Assembly (NCBI GenBank): GCA_017397065.1
Contig: JAFQKE010000036.1
Span: 1-25,907 of the forward strand
Direction: 5' to 3'
DNA from: Clostridia bacterium
Lineage (GTDB): Bacteria; Bacillota_A; Clostridia; Oscillospirales; Acutalibacteraceae
DNA: 25,907 nt
The translations under genes were made by a program, and so were the position numbers. The notes below the pieces were generated by a model. It made no database searches. It was not told where the DNA came from and saw only the letters and a list, made by a program, of their open reading frames with translations. This document shows, in pieces, positions 14,705 through 22,663 of this stretch (positions are counted from its first letter, which is position 1; each line of letters begins with the position of its first letter).

Positions 14705-15169
14705 ATGATTGGATTTATAGTAACAAAAAAACGAATTTCAAATATTCTGCTTGCCGTCGCCTTGGTCGTTACACTTTTGTGTTTGGTGGTTTTTAAGTCG
14801 TCCAATAACGGTGTGGACGCAATGAATCTTGAGTCTGCAACCGATAAAATAGAGAGGATTGCTTTTATTGAAAATCTTGGCTATAAGGTAGACAGAGCGG
14901 TAGAAGAAGAAAAAAAGCAGATTGTTATTCCGTTCATTTTAAATGATGTTATAAAAGAGTATTTAAAAATTCAAAAAAGTGCCGGTTACAGTCCTGAAAA
15001 GTTTGCAGGGGAAAAGGCGGATTTATATACCTATAAACTCGATTTTGAGGGACGTAACGATGTTTATGCTCATCTGATTGTGGTTGACGGAAAAATAATA
15101 GGCGGAGATGTTTCTGCCATTTCGGTAGACGATGGATTCATAAATCCGCTTGCACCAACTCAAAACTAA
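14705..15169 (+). CDS. DUF4830-type membrane-anchored protein
   Basis: A 154-residue protein with a basic N-terminus, one membrane helix at about 12-30 (ILLAVALVVTLLCLVVF) and an external domain. The pattern FIENLGYKV, then FNDVIKEYLKIQKSAGYSPEKFAG (first residue I in this copy), a YTYKLDF strand and a closing VDGKIIGGDVSAIS strand fits the Firmicute DUF4830 family, as I recall it. No function is known. AAAGGAGA lies seven bases before the ATG. It sits between ispF and the pseudouridine synthase gene (20-base gap) and is probably transcribed with both. Confidence 0.75.
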   Translation: MIGFIVTKKRISNILLAVALVVTLLCLVVFKSSNNGVDAMNLESATDKIERIAFIENLGYKVDRAVEEEKKQIVIPFILNDVIKEYLKIQKSAGYSPEKFAGEKADLYTYKLDFEGRNDVYAHLIVVDGKIIGGDVSAISVDDGFINPLAPTQN

Positions 15170-15189
15170 TCGGTTTGAAAGGATTTTAG

Positions 15190-15912
15190 ATGGAAAGATT
15201 AGATAAAATAATATCTACGGGCGGCGGTGTTTCACGCTCAGATGCCAGAAAGCTTATATTAAAAAATAAGGTTATGGTTAATCAAAAAACAATAAGAGAT
15301 ATTGCATTTAAGGTTGATCCGAATAAGGATAGCATAATCCTTGACGGTGAGGAAATAACATATAAAAAATATCTTTATCTTGTTATGAACAAGCCAAAGG
15401 GCGTTTTAACCGCTACCGAGGATAAAAACAAGCAAACGGTTATAGATCTCATTCCCGATGAACTGAGCCACAGGGATTTGTTTCCTGTAGGCAGATTGGA
15501 TAAAGATACAACGGGACTGCTTATAATTACAAATGACGGTGATTTTGCCCACAAGTTGCTCGCCCCTAACAAAAAGGTGCCAAAAAAATATTTCGTAACC
15601 CTTGATGGGGAGGTTAATGAAAAAATCGTGCAGAAATTTAAAGAGGGGCTAACGCTTATAGATGGCACAGTCCTTTCATCGGCGGAGCTTGAAATTGCAG
15701 ACGATCCCCACACTGCGTTTGTCACAATAACCGAGGGCAAATACCATCAGATAAAAAGGATGTTTGGGCTTTTTTCTCTTGGCGTTAATGACCTTAAACG
15801 TGTTTCTTTTGCCGGGTTAAATCTTCCCAAGGACCTTTCAGAAGGACAAATTCGTGAACTAACTGTTAATGAGCTCGAATGCATAAATAATGCAAAAAAC
15901 AGTGCAAAATAA
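15190..15912 (+). CDS. RsuA-type 16S rRNA pseudouridine synthase
   Basis: A 240-residue enzyme. An S4 RNA-binding domain (residues 1-60: MERLDKIISTGGGVSRSDARKL and on) is followed by the catalytic domain with Asp104 in VGRLDKDTTGLLIITNDG. The C-terminal KYHQIKRMFGLFSLGV and LPKDLSEGQIRELT match RsuA, which acts on U516 of 16S rRNA, better than RluB or RluF (DTTGL rather than NTSGL). Assignment to the RsuA branch is made by eye. It starts 20 bases after the DUF4830 gene, with GAAAGGA upstream. Confidence 0.9.
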   Translation: MERLDKIISTGGGVSRSDARKLILKNKVMVNQKTIRDIAFKVDPNKDSIILDGEEITYKKYLYLVMNKPKGVLTATEDKNKQTVIDLIPDELSHRDLFPVGRLDKDTTGLLIITNDGDFAHKLLAPNKKVPKKYFVTLDGEVNEKIVQKFKEGLTLIDGTVLSSAELEIADDPHTAFVTITEGKYHQIKRMFGLFSLGVNDLKRVSFAGLNLPKDLSEGQIRELTVNELECINNAKNSAK

Positions 15913-16019
15913 AACAACTTTTGTGCATTTTGTTTTTGGGGCAAAAAAAGTTATGCAAAATCTACAAATGCGAATATAAATATTTGGATAAATAAAGTAT
16001 AGTAATTATTGTTTTTGGT

Positions 16020-16028
16020 TGGTATAAT
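16020..16028 (+). promoter_or_regulatory. Extended -10 promoter of the ABC ATPase gene
   Basis: TGGTATAAT gives a perfect -10 (16023-16028) with the extended TGn element. The -35 position (TAGTAA) is poor. Just downstream, TGACG (16041-16045) and CGTCA (16055-16059) flank GAATATTC, an imperfect palindrome that would lie near the 5' end of the RNA. Confidence 0.6.
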
Positions 16029-16080
16029 ATATAGGTAATATGACGGAGAATATTCGTCAAATATTTAGGAGGTCACTCTA

Positions 16081-17223
16081 ATGGCAAGTTTGTCACTTAA
16101 ACACATTTACAAAAAGTATCCTGGCGGCGTTATTGCTGTTTCGGATTTCAACCTTGAAATTGAGGATAAAGAATTTATCATCCTTGTTGGTCCTTCCGGT
16201 TGTGGTAAGTCAACCACCCTTCGTATGGTTGCCGGTTTGGAAGAAATCAGCAGCGGTGAGCTTTTAATCGGCGATCGTTTGGTAAACGACGTTGCTCCTA
16301 AGGATAGAGATATTGCAATGGTTTTCCAGAACTATGCTCTTTATCCCCATATGACCGTTTTTGATAATATGGCTTTCGGTCTTAAACTTCGCAAAACTTC
16401 TAAAGAGGAAATCCGCCGTAGAGTTGAAGAGGCTGCCCGTATTCTTGATATCGAGCATCTTCTTGAGCGTAAGCCTAAGGCTTTGTCCGGTGGTCAGCGT
16501 CAGCGTGTTGCTCTCGGTCGTGCTATCGTTCGTGAGCCTAAGGTATTCCTTCTTGACGAACCTCTTTCTAACTTGGATGCTAAGCTTCGTGCACAGATGC
16601 GTACCGAGCTTACCAAACTCCATCAGAAATTAGGTACCACCTTCATCTACGTTACCCATGACCAGACTGAGGCTATGACAATGGGTACCCGTATCGTAGT
16701 TATGAAAGATGGTCTTATCCAGCAGTGTGATACTCCTCAGGTTCTTTACGATAAGCCTTGCAATATGTTCGTTGCAGGATTTATCGGTTCTCCTCAGATG
16801 AACTTTATCGATGGTAAGGTTCTTAAAGACGGTGAAGACTTCTTTGTAGAGTTCGGTTCTGAAGATACCAAAACTCGTGCAGGTGTTAAATATAAAATTA
16901 AGTTACCCGCAACTAAGAACGCTAACGATGCACTTGTTCCTTATGTTGATAAGGAAGTTGTTATCGGTATCCGTCCTGAGCACGTTCACAACGAGGCAGA
17001 GTTAATTGAGAAATTCCCCGAGGGTATTGTAGAGTCTAATGTTGAGGTTACCGAGCTTATGGGTGCTGAAACTTATCTCTTTATGAATTGTGAGGGTCAC
17101 GCTATCAATGCTCGTGTTGATCCCTCTAACACCGCTCGTCCCGGTGATACAATTAAAATCACTCTCGAGCCCGGTCGTATTCATCTTTTCGATAAAGAGA
17201 CCGAAACTACAATCTGCAACTAA
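16081..17223 (+). CDS. ugpC: ABC transporter ATP-binding protein, MsmX/UgpC/MalK type
   Basis: A 380-residue sugar-importer ATPase. Walker A GPSGCGKS is at 37-44, the Q-loop Gln at 83, the LSGGQ signature at 135-139, Walker B VFLLDE at 155-160 and the switch His at 193 (VTHDQ). From about 235 a C-terminal OB/TOBE domain follows ([24 protein letters not shown]). There are no permease or binding-protein genes nearby. In Firmicutes such solitary copies (MsmX-like) energise several sugar importers. Arg is mostly CGT and many codons end in T or C, unlike the AGA-rich neighbours, which suggests high expression. AGGAGGT precedes the ATG. Confidence 0.93.
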   Translation: MASLSLKHIYKKYPGGVIAVSDFNLEIEDKEFIILVGPSGCGKSTTLRMVAGLEEISSGELLIGDRLVNDVAPKDRDIAMVFQNYALYPHMTVFDNMAFGLKLRKTSKEEIRRRVEEAARILDIEHLLERKPKALSGGQRQRVALGRAIVREPKVFLLDEPLSNLDAKLRAQMRTELTKLHQKLGTTFIYVTHDQTEAMTMGTRIVVMKDGLIQQCDTPQVLYDKPCNMFVAGFIGSPQMNFIDGKVLKDGEDFFVEFGSEDTKTRAGVKYKIKLPATKNANDALVPYVDKEVVIGIRPEHVHNEAELIEKFPEGIVESNVEVTELMGAETYLFMNCEGHAINARVDPSNTARPGDTIKITLEPGRIHLFDKETETTICN

Positions 17224-17241
17224 TTTTAAAATAATAATTTG

Positions 17242-17275
17242 TCAGCCGCCGTGGCGACCACGGCGGCTGAATTTT
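17242..17275 (+). terminator. Strong hairpin between ugpC and the cyclophilin gene
   Basis: TCAGCCGCCGTGG (17242-17254) and CCACGGCGGCTGA (17258-17270) form a perfect 13-bp GC-rich stem with a 3-base loop, followed by ATTTTT. The next start codon is only 19 bases away and no separate promoter is visible, so read-through probably feeds the cyclophilin gene. Confidence 0.9.
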
Positions 17276-17293
17276 TAAAAGAGGTAATAAATA

Positions 17294-18052
17294 ATGAAAA
17301 ACACTTTAAGAATCATTTTAGCTTTATCGCTTACCCTTATTATGGTCTTTTCGTTTGCCGCTTGTGGCAAAAATGATAAAGATTCTTCAGAAAAGGAAAC
17401 AACCATTGCCTCTGATGAGTCAAATGCAACAACCGATGAGAGTAGTAAGGCCGGGGAGAACAGCCAAAGCTCCTCCGGTGATTTGGTAAAAGCTGAAATT
17501 GTTATTAAGGATTATGGTACAATTAAGTTGGATTTGTATGCCGACGAAGCCCCGATAACTGTTGCAAACTTTGTGAGCCTTGCGAAAAGTGGATTTTATA
17601 ACGGCCTTACCTTCCATAGAATTATGGCAGACTTTATGATGCAGGGCGGAGATCCCCTTGGTAACGGAACAGGCGGTTCCGATGAGGATATCGAGGGCGA
17701 ATTTTCTGCAAATGGCCACCAAAACAACATCTCGCATATCCGTGGTACAATCGCTATGGCGAGAAGTGGTTCAGGCTACGAACAGTATCTTTCTATGGGA
17801 TATACCCTCGCTGATTTACCTGCCGATGCCCAAAGCGATTTAAAAAGAGCTTATAATTCCGGCTCATCTCAATTTTTTATCGTTCATAAAGACAGCACTT
17901 TTTTGGACGGTAATTACGCCGCATTTGGTAGAGTTACCGATGGTATGGATGTTGTAGATAAGGTTTGTGAAAATGCAAAACCCACCGATGATAATGGCAC
18001 AATCCCCAAAGGTGAACAACCTGTTATTGAAACAATTAAAATTGTAGAATAG
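17294..18052 (+). CDS. Peptidyl-prolyl isomerase (cyclophilin), lipoprotein
   Basis: A 252-residue extracytoplasmic folding catalyst. The signal peptide MKNTLRIILALSLTLIMVF ends in the lipobox FAAC with lipidated Cys24. A Ser/Glu/Thr-rich linker spans 30-62. The cyclophilin domain runs from 66 to 252. FHRIMADFMMQGGDP carries Arg109 and Gln117, and SSQFFIVHKD, FLDGNYAAFGRV and TDGMDVVDKV are standard. Between IAMAR and SSQFFI is an insertion of about 30 residues (158-190), where compact cyclophilins have about ten. It should help fold exported proteins at the membrane surface. Confidence 0.93.
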   Translation: MKNTLRIILALSLTLIMVFSFAACGKNDKDSSEKETTIASDESNATTDESSKAGENSQSSSGDLVKAEIVIKDYGTIKLDLYADEAPITVANFVSLAKSGFYNGLTFHRIMADFMMQGGDPLGNGTGGSDEDIEGEFSANGHQNNISHIRGTIAMARSGSGYEQYLSMGYTLADLPADAQSDLKRAYNSGSSQFFIVHKDSTFLDGNYAAFGRVTDGMDVVDKVCENAKPTDDNGTIPKGEQPVIETIKIVE

Positions 18053-18112
18053 TAAAAACGGGAATGTAAAAAATAAAATTCATTAAATCCCTTTTAAAAA
18101 ATAAAATAAAAC

Positions 18113-18163
18113 AAAAAAACTGCAATAAACGTGCTTTTTTCACACGTTTATTGCAGTTTTTTT
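18113..18163. terminator. Bidirectional intrinsic terminator (cyclophilin / AraC genes)
   Basis: Two 21-base arms (18113-18133 and 18143-18163) are perfectly complementary, with core CTGCAATAAACGTG and flanking A7/T7. The A-run on one side and T-run on the other let it work on both strands. It separates convergent genes. Confidence 0.95.
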
Positions 18164-18218
18164 ATTCTTCATTCAGCTAATAATATCATGGAAATATTGT
18201 TGGTTGAAATTTAATTTG

Positions 18219-19076
18219 TCACACTATAGTTTTGCGGTAGGCACTTGGGGTTATGCCTGTATACTTCTTAAACACCTTGGTAAAGTAGGTGGGGCTTTCA
18301 AATCCAAGGCTTAGAGAAACTTCAGACGGTGAAAAATTTTCACGCAATAATTCCTTTGCACGTTGTATTTTAAGCTCGGTATAATATTTTATAATGGTTT
18401 TTCCCGTGTTTTTCTTAAAAATATTATTAAGAAGAGTTTTGCTACAGAAGGTGTGTTTGCTTACATCATCAAGTGTTATACGCACACTTACATTTTCTTT
18501 AAGAAACGCAATAATATCGTTCACCAACGCATTTTCAAACTCTATGCTGTTCATAATGATTTTAATATCGCTGTTTTGGTTTATCACATTGCGGGCAAGA
18601 TGTATAAGAAATCTTTCAATGTTATTTTCAACTAGCTGTTGAGCTCCGAAAACAGGAAAATCAAGTGCCTTAATTCTGCCGCTGAACGGAAACGAAAATG
18701 CGTTCTTTGCTTCGTTTAAAATATCCGAAGCAATTCTTCTTGTGTTTTTATCAAGAGGAATTTTTTTGTCAAAAACTGTTAGTATTTCGGAATTGCTCCT
18801 AAAACAAACAATAAATATTACAGCGGGTGTGTCTTTAATCGCACCATAGGAGTGTAGCGTTTCAGGGCGGATAAGCAAAAACTCGCCTTGTGAGAGCACA
18901 CACTCCTCATTATTTAGGTAGCAGGAAAGCTTTCCACTGTCAACATAAGCAAACTCATAAAAATCGTGTGTTTCCTCGGGGTATGAAAAGCTAGTTGATA
19001 TATTGAGATATTCTATTGTTATAAGGTTTTTTACGCTGATAACCTTATTGACCTTGTAATTAAAATATTTTTTCAT
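18219..19076 (-). CDS. AraC family transcriptional regulator
   Basis: A 285-residue regulator. The N-terminal cupin-like ligand domain shows HDFYEFAYVDSGKLSCYLN and LSQGEFLLIRPETLHSYG (about residues 40-80). The C-terminal 100 residues hold two helix-turn-helix motifs: LDDVSKHTFCSKTLLNNIFKKNTGKT, then SPSEVSLSLGFESPTYFTKVFKKYTGITPSAYRK. Start ATG 19076 has AAAAGGTG upstream; a longer frame would begin at the -35 box of its own promoter. It is divergent from the M81/M24/ASRT operon with about 205 bases between starts, so it very likely controls that operon in response to its substrate. The ligand is unknown. Confidence 0.93.
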   Translation of the reverse strand: MKKYFNYKVNKVISVKNLITIEYLNISTSFSYPEETHDFYEFAYVDSGKLSCYLNNEECVLSQGEFLLIRPETLHSYGAIKDTPAVIFIVCFRSNSEILTVFDKKIPLDKNTRRIASDILNEAKNAFSFPFSGRIKALDFPVFGAQQLVENNIERFLIHLARNVINQNSDIKIIMNSIEFENALVNDIIAFLKENVSVRITLDDVSKHTFCSKTLLNNIFKKNTGKTIIKYYTELKIQRAKELLRENFSPSEVSLSLGFESPTYFTKVFKKYTGITPSAYRKTIV

Positions 19077-19107
19077 AAAACACCTTTTCAAACCATTTGA
19101 TAATGTG

Positions 19108-19136
19108 AGTATAGCACAGTTTTTTTCTATTTTCAA
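19108..19136 (-). promoter_or_regulatory. Promoter of the AraC gene
   Basis: On the minus strand TTGAAA (19131-19136) and TATACT (19108-19113) are 17 bases apart, about 30 bases before the chosen start codon. Confidence 0.75.
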
Positions 19137-19215
19137 TACTTCACGAAAAAAAGATAAAAATCATATTTTAAAATTCAGTGTTTTATTTATTACCATTTTG
19201 AATGCATTTTTTACC

Positions 19216-19248
19216 TTGTTTTTAAAAAAATTGAATGTTATACTCAAT
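19216..19248 (+). promoter_or_regulatory. Promoter of the M81/M24/ASRT operon
   Basis: TTGTTT (19216-19221) and TATACT (19239-19244) are 17 bases apart. ATTGA (19230-19234) and TCAAT (19244-19248) form an inverted repeat around the -10. The weak -35 fits a promoter needing an activator such as the divergent AraC protein. Confidence 0.6.
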
Positions 19249-19281
19249 TACAAAGAAAATAATATTTTGGGGAGAAACGCT

Positions 19282-20676
19282 TTGAAAATTATTGTTGCTT
19301 CTTATCAGTGTGAGTCGAACAGCTTTGCATCATATCATCCAAAAAAATCTGATTTTGAATATTTTAAGGGTGATGATATATTTAAAAAGCTTGTGGTTAA
19401 GGAGATTTTTGAATCATACGGACACACAGTTATTCCGTCAATTTATGCTGTAGCTCTTCCCTCTGGTACGGTGGAAAGGGATATAAATGAATATTACACT
19501 GAGCAGATTTTCGATTCTGTTCGGGAAAATTCCGATGCAGATGCCGTTTATATATTTTTTCACGGAAGTATGGAGGTTGAGCAAATCGGAAGCGGTGAGC
19601 TTTACGTGCTTAAAGAAATACGAAAAATTCTTAAAAAGCAGGATGCTCTAATTGCCATAAGCCTTGATGCACACGCCAATATCACTAATGAGCTGTGTGA
19701 TTATGCGGATATTATCAGTGGCTTCAAAACCGTTCCGCATACCGATCAGGCAGAGTGCCAGAAAAGAGCCGCTGAGGCACTTTGCTTCTGCCTTGAAAAT
19801 TCCGTAAAGCCTTATTCATATATGCAAAGAGTTCCTTTTCTTTTAAAAAATGACACACTTCAAACTGCATACGAGCCTTTAAAAAGTCTTATTTCTTTGA
19901 CCGAGGAGCAGGAAAAAAAGGCTGATATACTCTGTGCTAATCTTTTTCTTGGACACTGTTGGATAGATGCCCCAAACACATCCGCCTCAACCGTTGTTAC
20001 AGCACTTGATTACGAAAAAGCAAAAACCTTAGCAAAGGAGCTTGCCCTAAAGCTTTGGAATACAAGACGGGATTATAAATTCTTTATTGAAGCAGAAGAG
20101 TCAGAGGAATGTGTAAGACGTGCTCTGGAGGGTAATGAGAAAAGAATTTTCATTACCGATAGCGGTGACAACACTACCGCAGGTGCCGAGGGGGATAGAA
20201 CAGAAATTCTTAATCTCTTTCTTAAAGCGTCACCTAAAAAAAGAGTCTGCGTTGCGGGTATTACTGATTTTCATACGGTTAACACTTGTTGGGATATGCC
20301 TGACGGGGAAGAAATATGGCTTGATAAATTCGGAGCCCTTGGCAAAATAAAGTCACACGGAGAAATACTTGGCTGGACAAAAGAGATAATAGGGAAAAGC
20401 CTAACCGTCAGATTTGGAAATGTTGATGCAGTCTTTACCGAGCTTAGAAGTGCATTTATAGAAAAAGGAAATTTTGATGCCGCAAAGGTTGCACTTTCCG
20501 ATTACGATATAGTCGTTGTAAAGCTTGGGTATCTTTTTACAGAATTAAAGCCCTTTGCGGACAGAGAGCTTTTTGCCCTTTCCGAGGGTGCAAGCTGTGT
20601 TGAATTATCAAAGCTTGGACTAAAAAAAATAATACGACCTATGTTTCCATTGGATGAATTTGAATTCAATCCGTGA
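19282..20676 (+). CDS. M81 family (MlrC-like, DUF1485) metallohydrolase
   Basis: A 464-residue protein of the family named for MlrC, which cleaves linear microcystin fragments; most members have unknown substrates. Family landmarks are ESNSF at residues 11-15 (the E-T/S-N-T/S-F opening), FFHGSM at about 92-97, SLDAHAN at 128-133 (canonical DLHAN), VPHTD at 151-155, and a DSGDNTTAGAEGD loop matching the usual D-x-x-DNPGGG-x-x-GD. The start is TTG 19282, seven bases after GGGGAGA, giving MKIIVASYQCESNSF as in homologues. The longer frame would run across both divergent promoters. It is first of three genes, with the M24-like start 30 bases after its stop. It is likely a zinc amidohydrolase or peptidase. 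Confidence 0.9.
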   Translation: MKIIVASYQCESNSFASYHPKKSDFEYFKGDDIFKKLVVKEIFESYGHTVIPSIYAVALPSGTVERDINEYYTEQIFDSVRENSDADAVYIFFHGSMEVEQIGSGELYVLKEIRKILKKQDALIAISLDAHANITNELCDYADIISGFKTVPHTDQAECQKRAAEALCFCLENSVKPYSYMQRVPFLLKNDTLQTAYEPLKSLISLTEEQEKKADILCANLFLGHCWIDAPNTSASTVVTALDYEKAKTLAKELALKLWNTRRDYKFFIEAEESEECVRRALEGNEKRIFITDSGDNTTAGAEGDRTEILNLFLKASPKKRVCVAGITDFHTVNTCWDMPDGEEIWLDKFGALGKIKSHGEILGWTKEIIGKSLTVRFGNVDAVFTELRSAFIEKGNFDAAKVALSDYDIVVVKLGYLFTELKPFADRELFALSEGASCVELSKLGLKKIIRPMFPLDEFEFNP

Positions 20677-20706
20677 AAATAAAAAATAATTTAAGGAGAA
20701 ATGTTT

Positions 20707-21879
20707 ATGGCTTATTACAACAAACAGGAAACCGAAAAAAGAGTAGCAAAGGTGGTTGAGCTTCTCAACGAAAAGAATACCGATATTGCTATTATCTATT
20801 TTGACGAGCTCAACGTTGCAAACGGTTGGTATCTCACAGGTTGGTGCGGACAGTTTGAAAAGGGTGCCGTTCTAGTAGGCAGAGATGGAACAACAATGCT
20901 TCTTGGTGGGCCCGAAAGCGAGCCCTTTGCAAAGCAGGACTCAGCAATTACCGATGTTCGTTGCTTCCCCGTATTTATGGTTCCCGATGAGGAATATCCT
21001 CTTGCAACAATCATAAGCTTTAGCGACCTTTTTGCAGAGCTCAGCAAAAAATTCCCTGTAAAAAAGGTTGGTCTTGTAGGCACTACAGATATGCCTTACG
21101 CCGTTCACGAGGATCTTGTTAAAGGCTTTGCAGGATGCGAGGTTGTTGATTTAACAGAGGACTATCTCAAATTCCGTTACATAAAAAGCGATTGGGAAGT
21201 AGAGCAGATAAAAGAGGCTACAAAGCTCGCTTGCAAGGCATATAAGGCTATGGCAAAAAAGGTTAAGGCGGGCAATAAGGAATACGAGGTTGCAGCAGCG
21301 GGTGAGGCTGTTTGTCGAGAAAACGGTGCTGATAGCTTTGCATACAGAACTATTGTTGGAAGCGGTATACGTTCAAATGCTGTTGTTCCTACTGCTACAA
21401 ATAAGGTTATGGAAAACGGCGAAATGGTAATGCTTGGTATAGCTCCTCGCATAAACGGATATGCAGGTACTTTTGGTCACACCGTTCCCGTTAGCGGAGA
21501 ATATACACCTGAACAAAGAAAATGCCTTATTGATATGATTGAGGTAATGAAGCTTACAAAAAGTATGCTTAAAATAGGCAATACAGGTCGTGAGATTGAT
21601 AAGGTTGGCAGAGAGCTTTACGATAAGGGCGGATACCTCAAGTATCTTGTTTGTCCCTTTGCTCATACTATGGGACTTATGGAAGCCGAAGCACCTTTCT
21701 TCGGTCCTAACAGTGACGACGCACTTGAAAAGAATATGATAGTTAATGTTGATGTGTCATTCTTTGGTCATCCCACCCTTCACGGTTTAAGAGTTGAAAC
21801 CTGCTATGTTATTACAGAAAACGGGGCAGAGCCTCTTTGCCCTGAATTTGAAGAAGAGCTTTTCAACTACGTTAAATAA
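20707..21879 (+). CDS. M24 (creatinase/aminopeptidase P fold) protein lacking canonical metal ligands
   Basis: A 390-residue two-domain pita-bread protein. The N-terminal domain (about 1-155) resembles creatinase/prolidase; the catalytic-type domain follows from SDWEVEQIKEATKLACKAYKAM. Aligned by eye with the complete M24 peptidase at 9360-10418, the two metal Asp residues become Gly244 and Thr255, and the Glu of IEPG becomes Asp349. Only His320 and Glu364 remain, and the conserved MPHG histidine is Val. This fits metal-free members such as creatinase rather than an active aminopeptidase. ATG 20707 has AAGGAGA seven bases upstream; ATG 20701 abuts it. It lies between the M81 and ASRT genes in one operon. 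Confidence 0.88.
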   Translation: MAYYNKQETEKRVAKVVELLNEKNTDIAIIYFDELNVANGWYLTGWCGQFEKGAVLVGRDGTTMLLGGPESEPFAKQDSAITDVRCFPVFMVPDEEYPLATIISFSDLFAELSKKFPVKKVGLVGTTDMPYAVHEDLVKGFAGCEVVDLTEDYLKFRYIKSDWEVEQIKEATKLACKAYKAMAKKVKAGNKEYEVAAAGEAVCRENGADSFAYRTIVGSGIRSNAVVPTATNKVMENGEMVMLGIAPRINGYAGTFGHTVPVSGEYTPEQRKCLIDMIEVMKLTKSMLKIGNTGREIDKVGRELYDKGGYLKYLVCPFAHTMGLMEAEAPFFGPNSDDALEKNMIVNVDVSFFGHPTLHGLRVETCYVITENGAEPLCPEFEEELFNYVK

Positions 21880-21895
21880 AAGGAGGTAAAAAGAA

Positions 21896-22258
21896 ATGAA
21901 CGGAAAAAAGAATTGGGTATTTTGTGACGGAGATCTTCCCCCTCACGGCGATAACCCCGACTTCCTCGGTCACGAGGCTCTTATGATTACAAATGTCGGA
22001 AAGAAGCCTGCAAAAATTCGAATTAAGGTTATTTTTGAGGACAAAGAACCATACGATAATATCACCTTAGACCTAGGTGCAGAAAGAACAACCTGCCTGC
22101 GTCTTGACTATCCCATTGGAAAAGAACAGTATCAAATTCCTTTCGGGCAGTATGCACTTCATATTAAGGCAAACGTTCCCGTATGTGCTTGCTTTGGCAG
22201 ACTAGACGTAAGACAGAGCAATATGGCATATTATAGCCTTTCGGGTTATTCGTTTTAA
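21896..22258 (+). CDS. ASRT-family (sensory rhodopsin transducer fold) small-molecule-binding protein
   Basis: A 120-residue all-beta protein. GKKNWVFCDGDLPP, GHEALMITN, IKVIFEDKEPY, then PFGQYALHIKANVPV and GRLDVRQSNMAYYSLSGY closely follow the Anabaena sensory rhodopsin transducer family (PF07100). Members outside rhodopsin systems have been proposed to bind small ligands, probably carbohydrates, in metabolic operons. There is no rhodopsin here. It starts 16 bases after the M24-like gene, with AAAGGAGG, and ends the operon. It may bind the operon's substrate or regulate a partner enzyme; that is inference. Confidence 0.87.
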   Translation: MNGKKNWVFCDGDLPPHGDNPDFLGHEALMITNVGKKPAKIRIKVIFEDKEPYDNITLDLGAERTTCLRLDYPIGKEQYQIPFGQYALHIKANVPVCACFGRLDVRQSNMAYYSLSGYSF

Positions 22259-22307
22259 TTAGTGATAAAGTAAAAAACTGGATTTATTAGGAATTACACA
22301 AAAAAAT

Positions 22308-22345
22308 AACCGATAGCTTATGCCTTTTGGCATAAGCTATCGGTT
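22308..22345. terminator. Terminator between the ASRT gene and rpsR
   Basis: AACCGATAGCTTATGCC (22308-22324) and GGCATAAGCTATCGGTT (22329-22345) form a perfect 17-bp stem with a TTTT loop. The T-tract is good on the minus strand (the A-run before 22308) and short on the plus strand, so it mainly ends the rpsF-ssb-rpsR transcript but may serve both. Confidence 0.9.
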
Positions 22346-22369
22346 TAATTACTATCTAGCGTCTAGTAT

Positions 22370-22609
22370 TTAGTCAGCTACGTAAGGAAGTAAAGCAACC
22401 TGACGAGCTCTCTTGATAGCGGTAGTAAGCTCTCTCTGATGCTTTGCGCAAGTACCGGTTACACGGCGGGGGAGAATCTTAGCTCTCTCAGATACGAACT
22501 TGCGAAGACGTGCTACGTCCTTATAATCGATAACCTCAACGCGATCAACGCAGAAGTGACAAACCTTCTTACGGCTCTTTCTGCGTGCGGGTCTTTCGTT
22601 CTTTTCCAT
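22370..22609 (-). CDS. rpsR: 30S ribosomal protein S18
   Basis: A 79-residue protein that pairs with S6 on the 30S platform. [51 protein letters not shown] is the S18 core. It is the zinc-type form with CHFC and CAKH. ATG 22609 ([11 protein letters not shown]) is preferred, since homologues begin this way and AAAGGA lies 12 bases upstream; ATG 22621 directly touches that site. Last gene of the rpsF-ssb-rpsR operon. Confidence 0.97.
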   Translation of the reverse strand: MEKNERPARRKSRKKVCHFCVDRVEVIDYKDVARLRKFVSERAKILPRRVTGTCAKHQRELTTAIKRARQVALLPYVAD

Positions 22610-22663
22610 TGCAGAAGTCATTCCTTTCTGAATAATAGGTAGATTGTGATGAGCACACCTTAA

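Noticed and set aside
17242..17275. Operator for the cyclophilin gene
   Set aside because: A GC-rich perfect stem followed by T residues is better explained as an intrinsic terminator.
18363..18642. Two overlapping plus-strand frames inside the AraC gene
   Set aside because: They lie opposite the HTH domain and carry no recognisable motif.
19105..19281. 59-residue extension of the M81 protein
   Set aside because: It would span both divergent promoters and does not resemble the family; the TTG at 19282 gives the conserved start.
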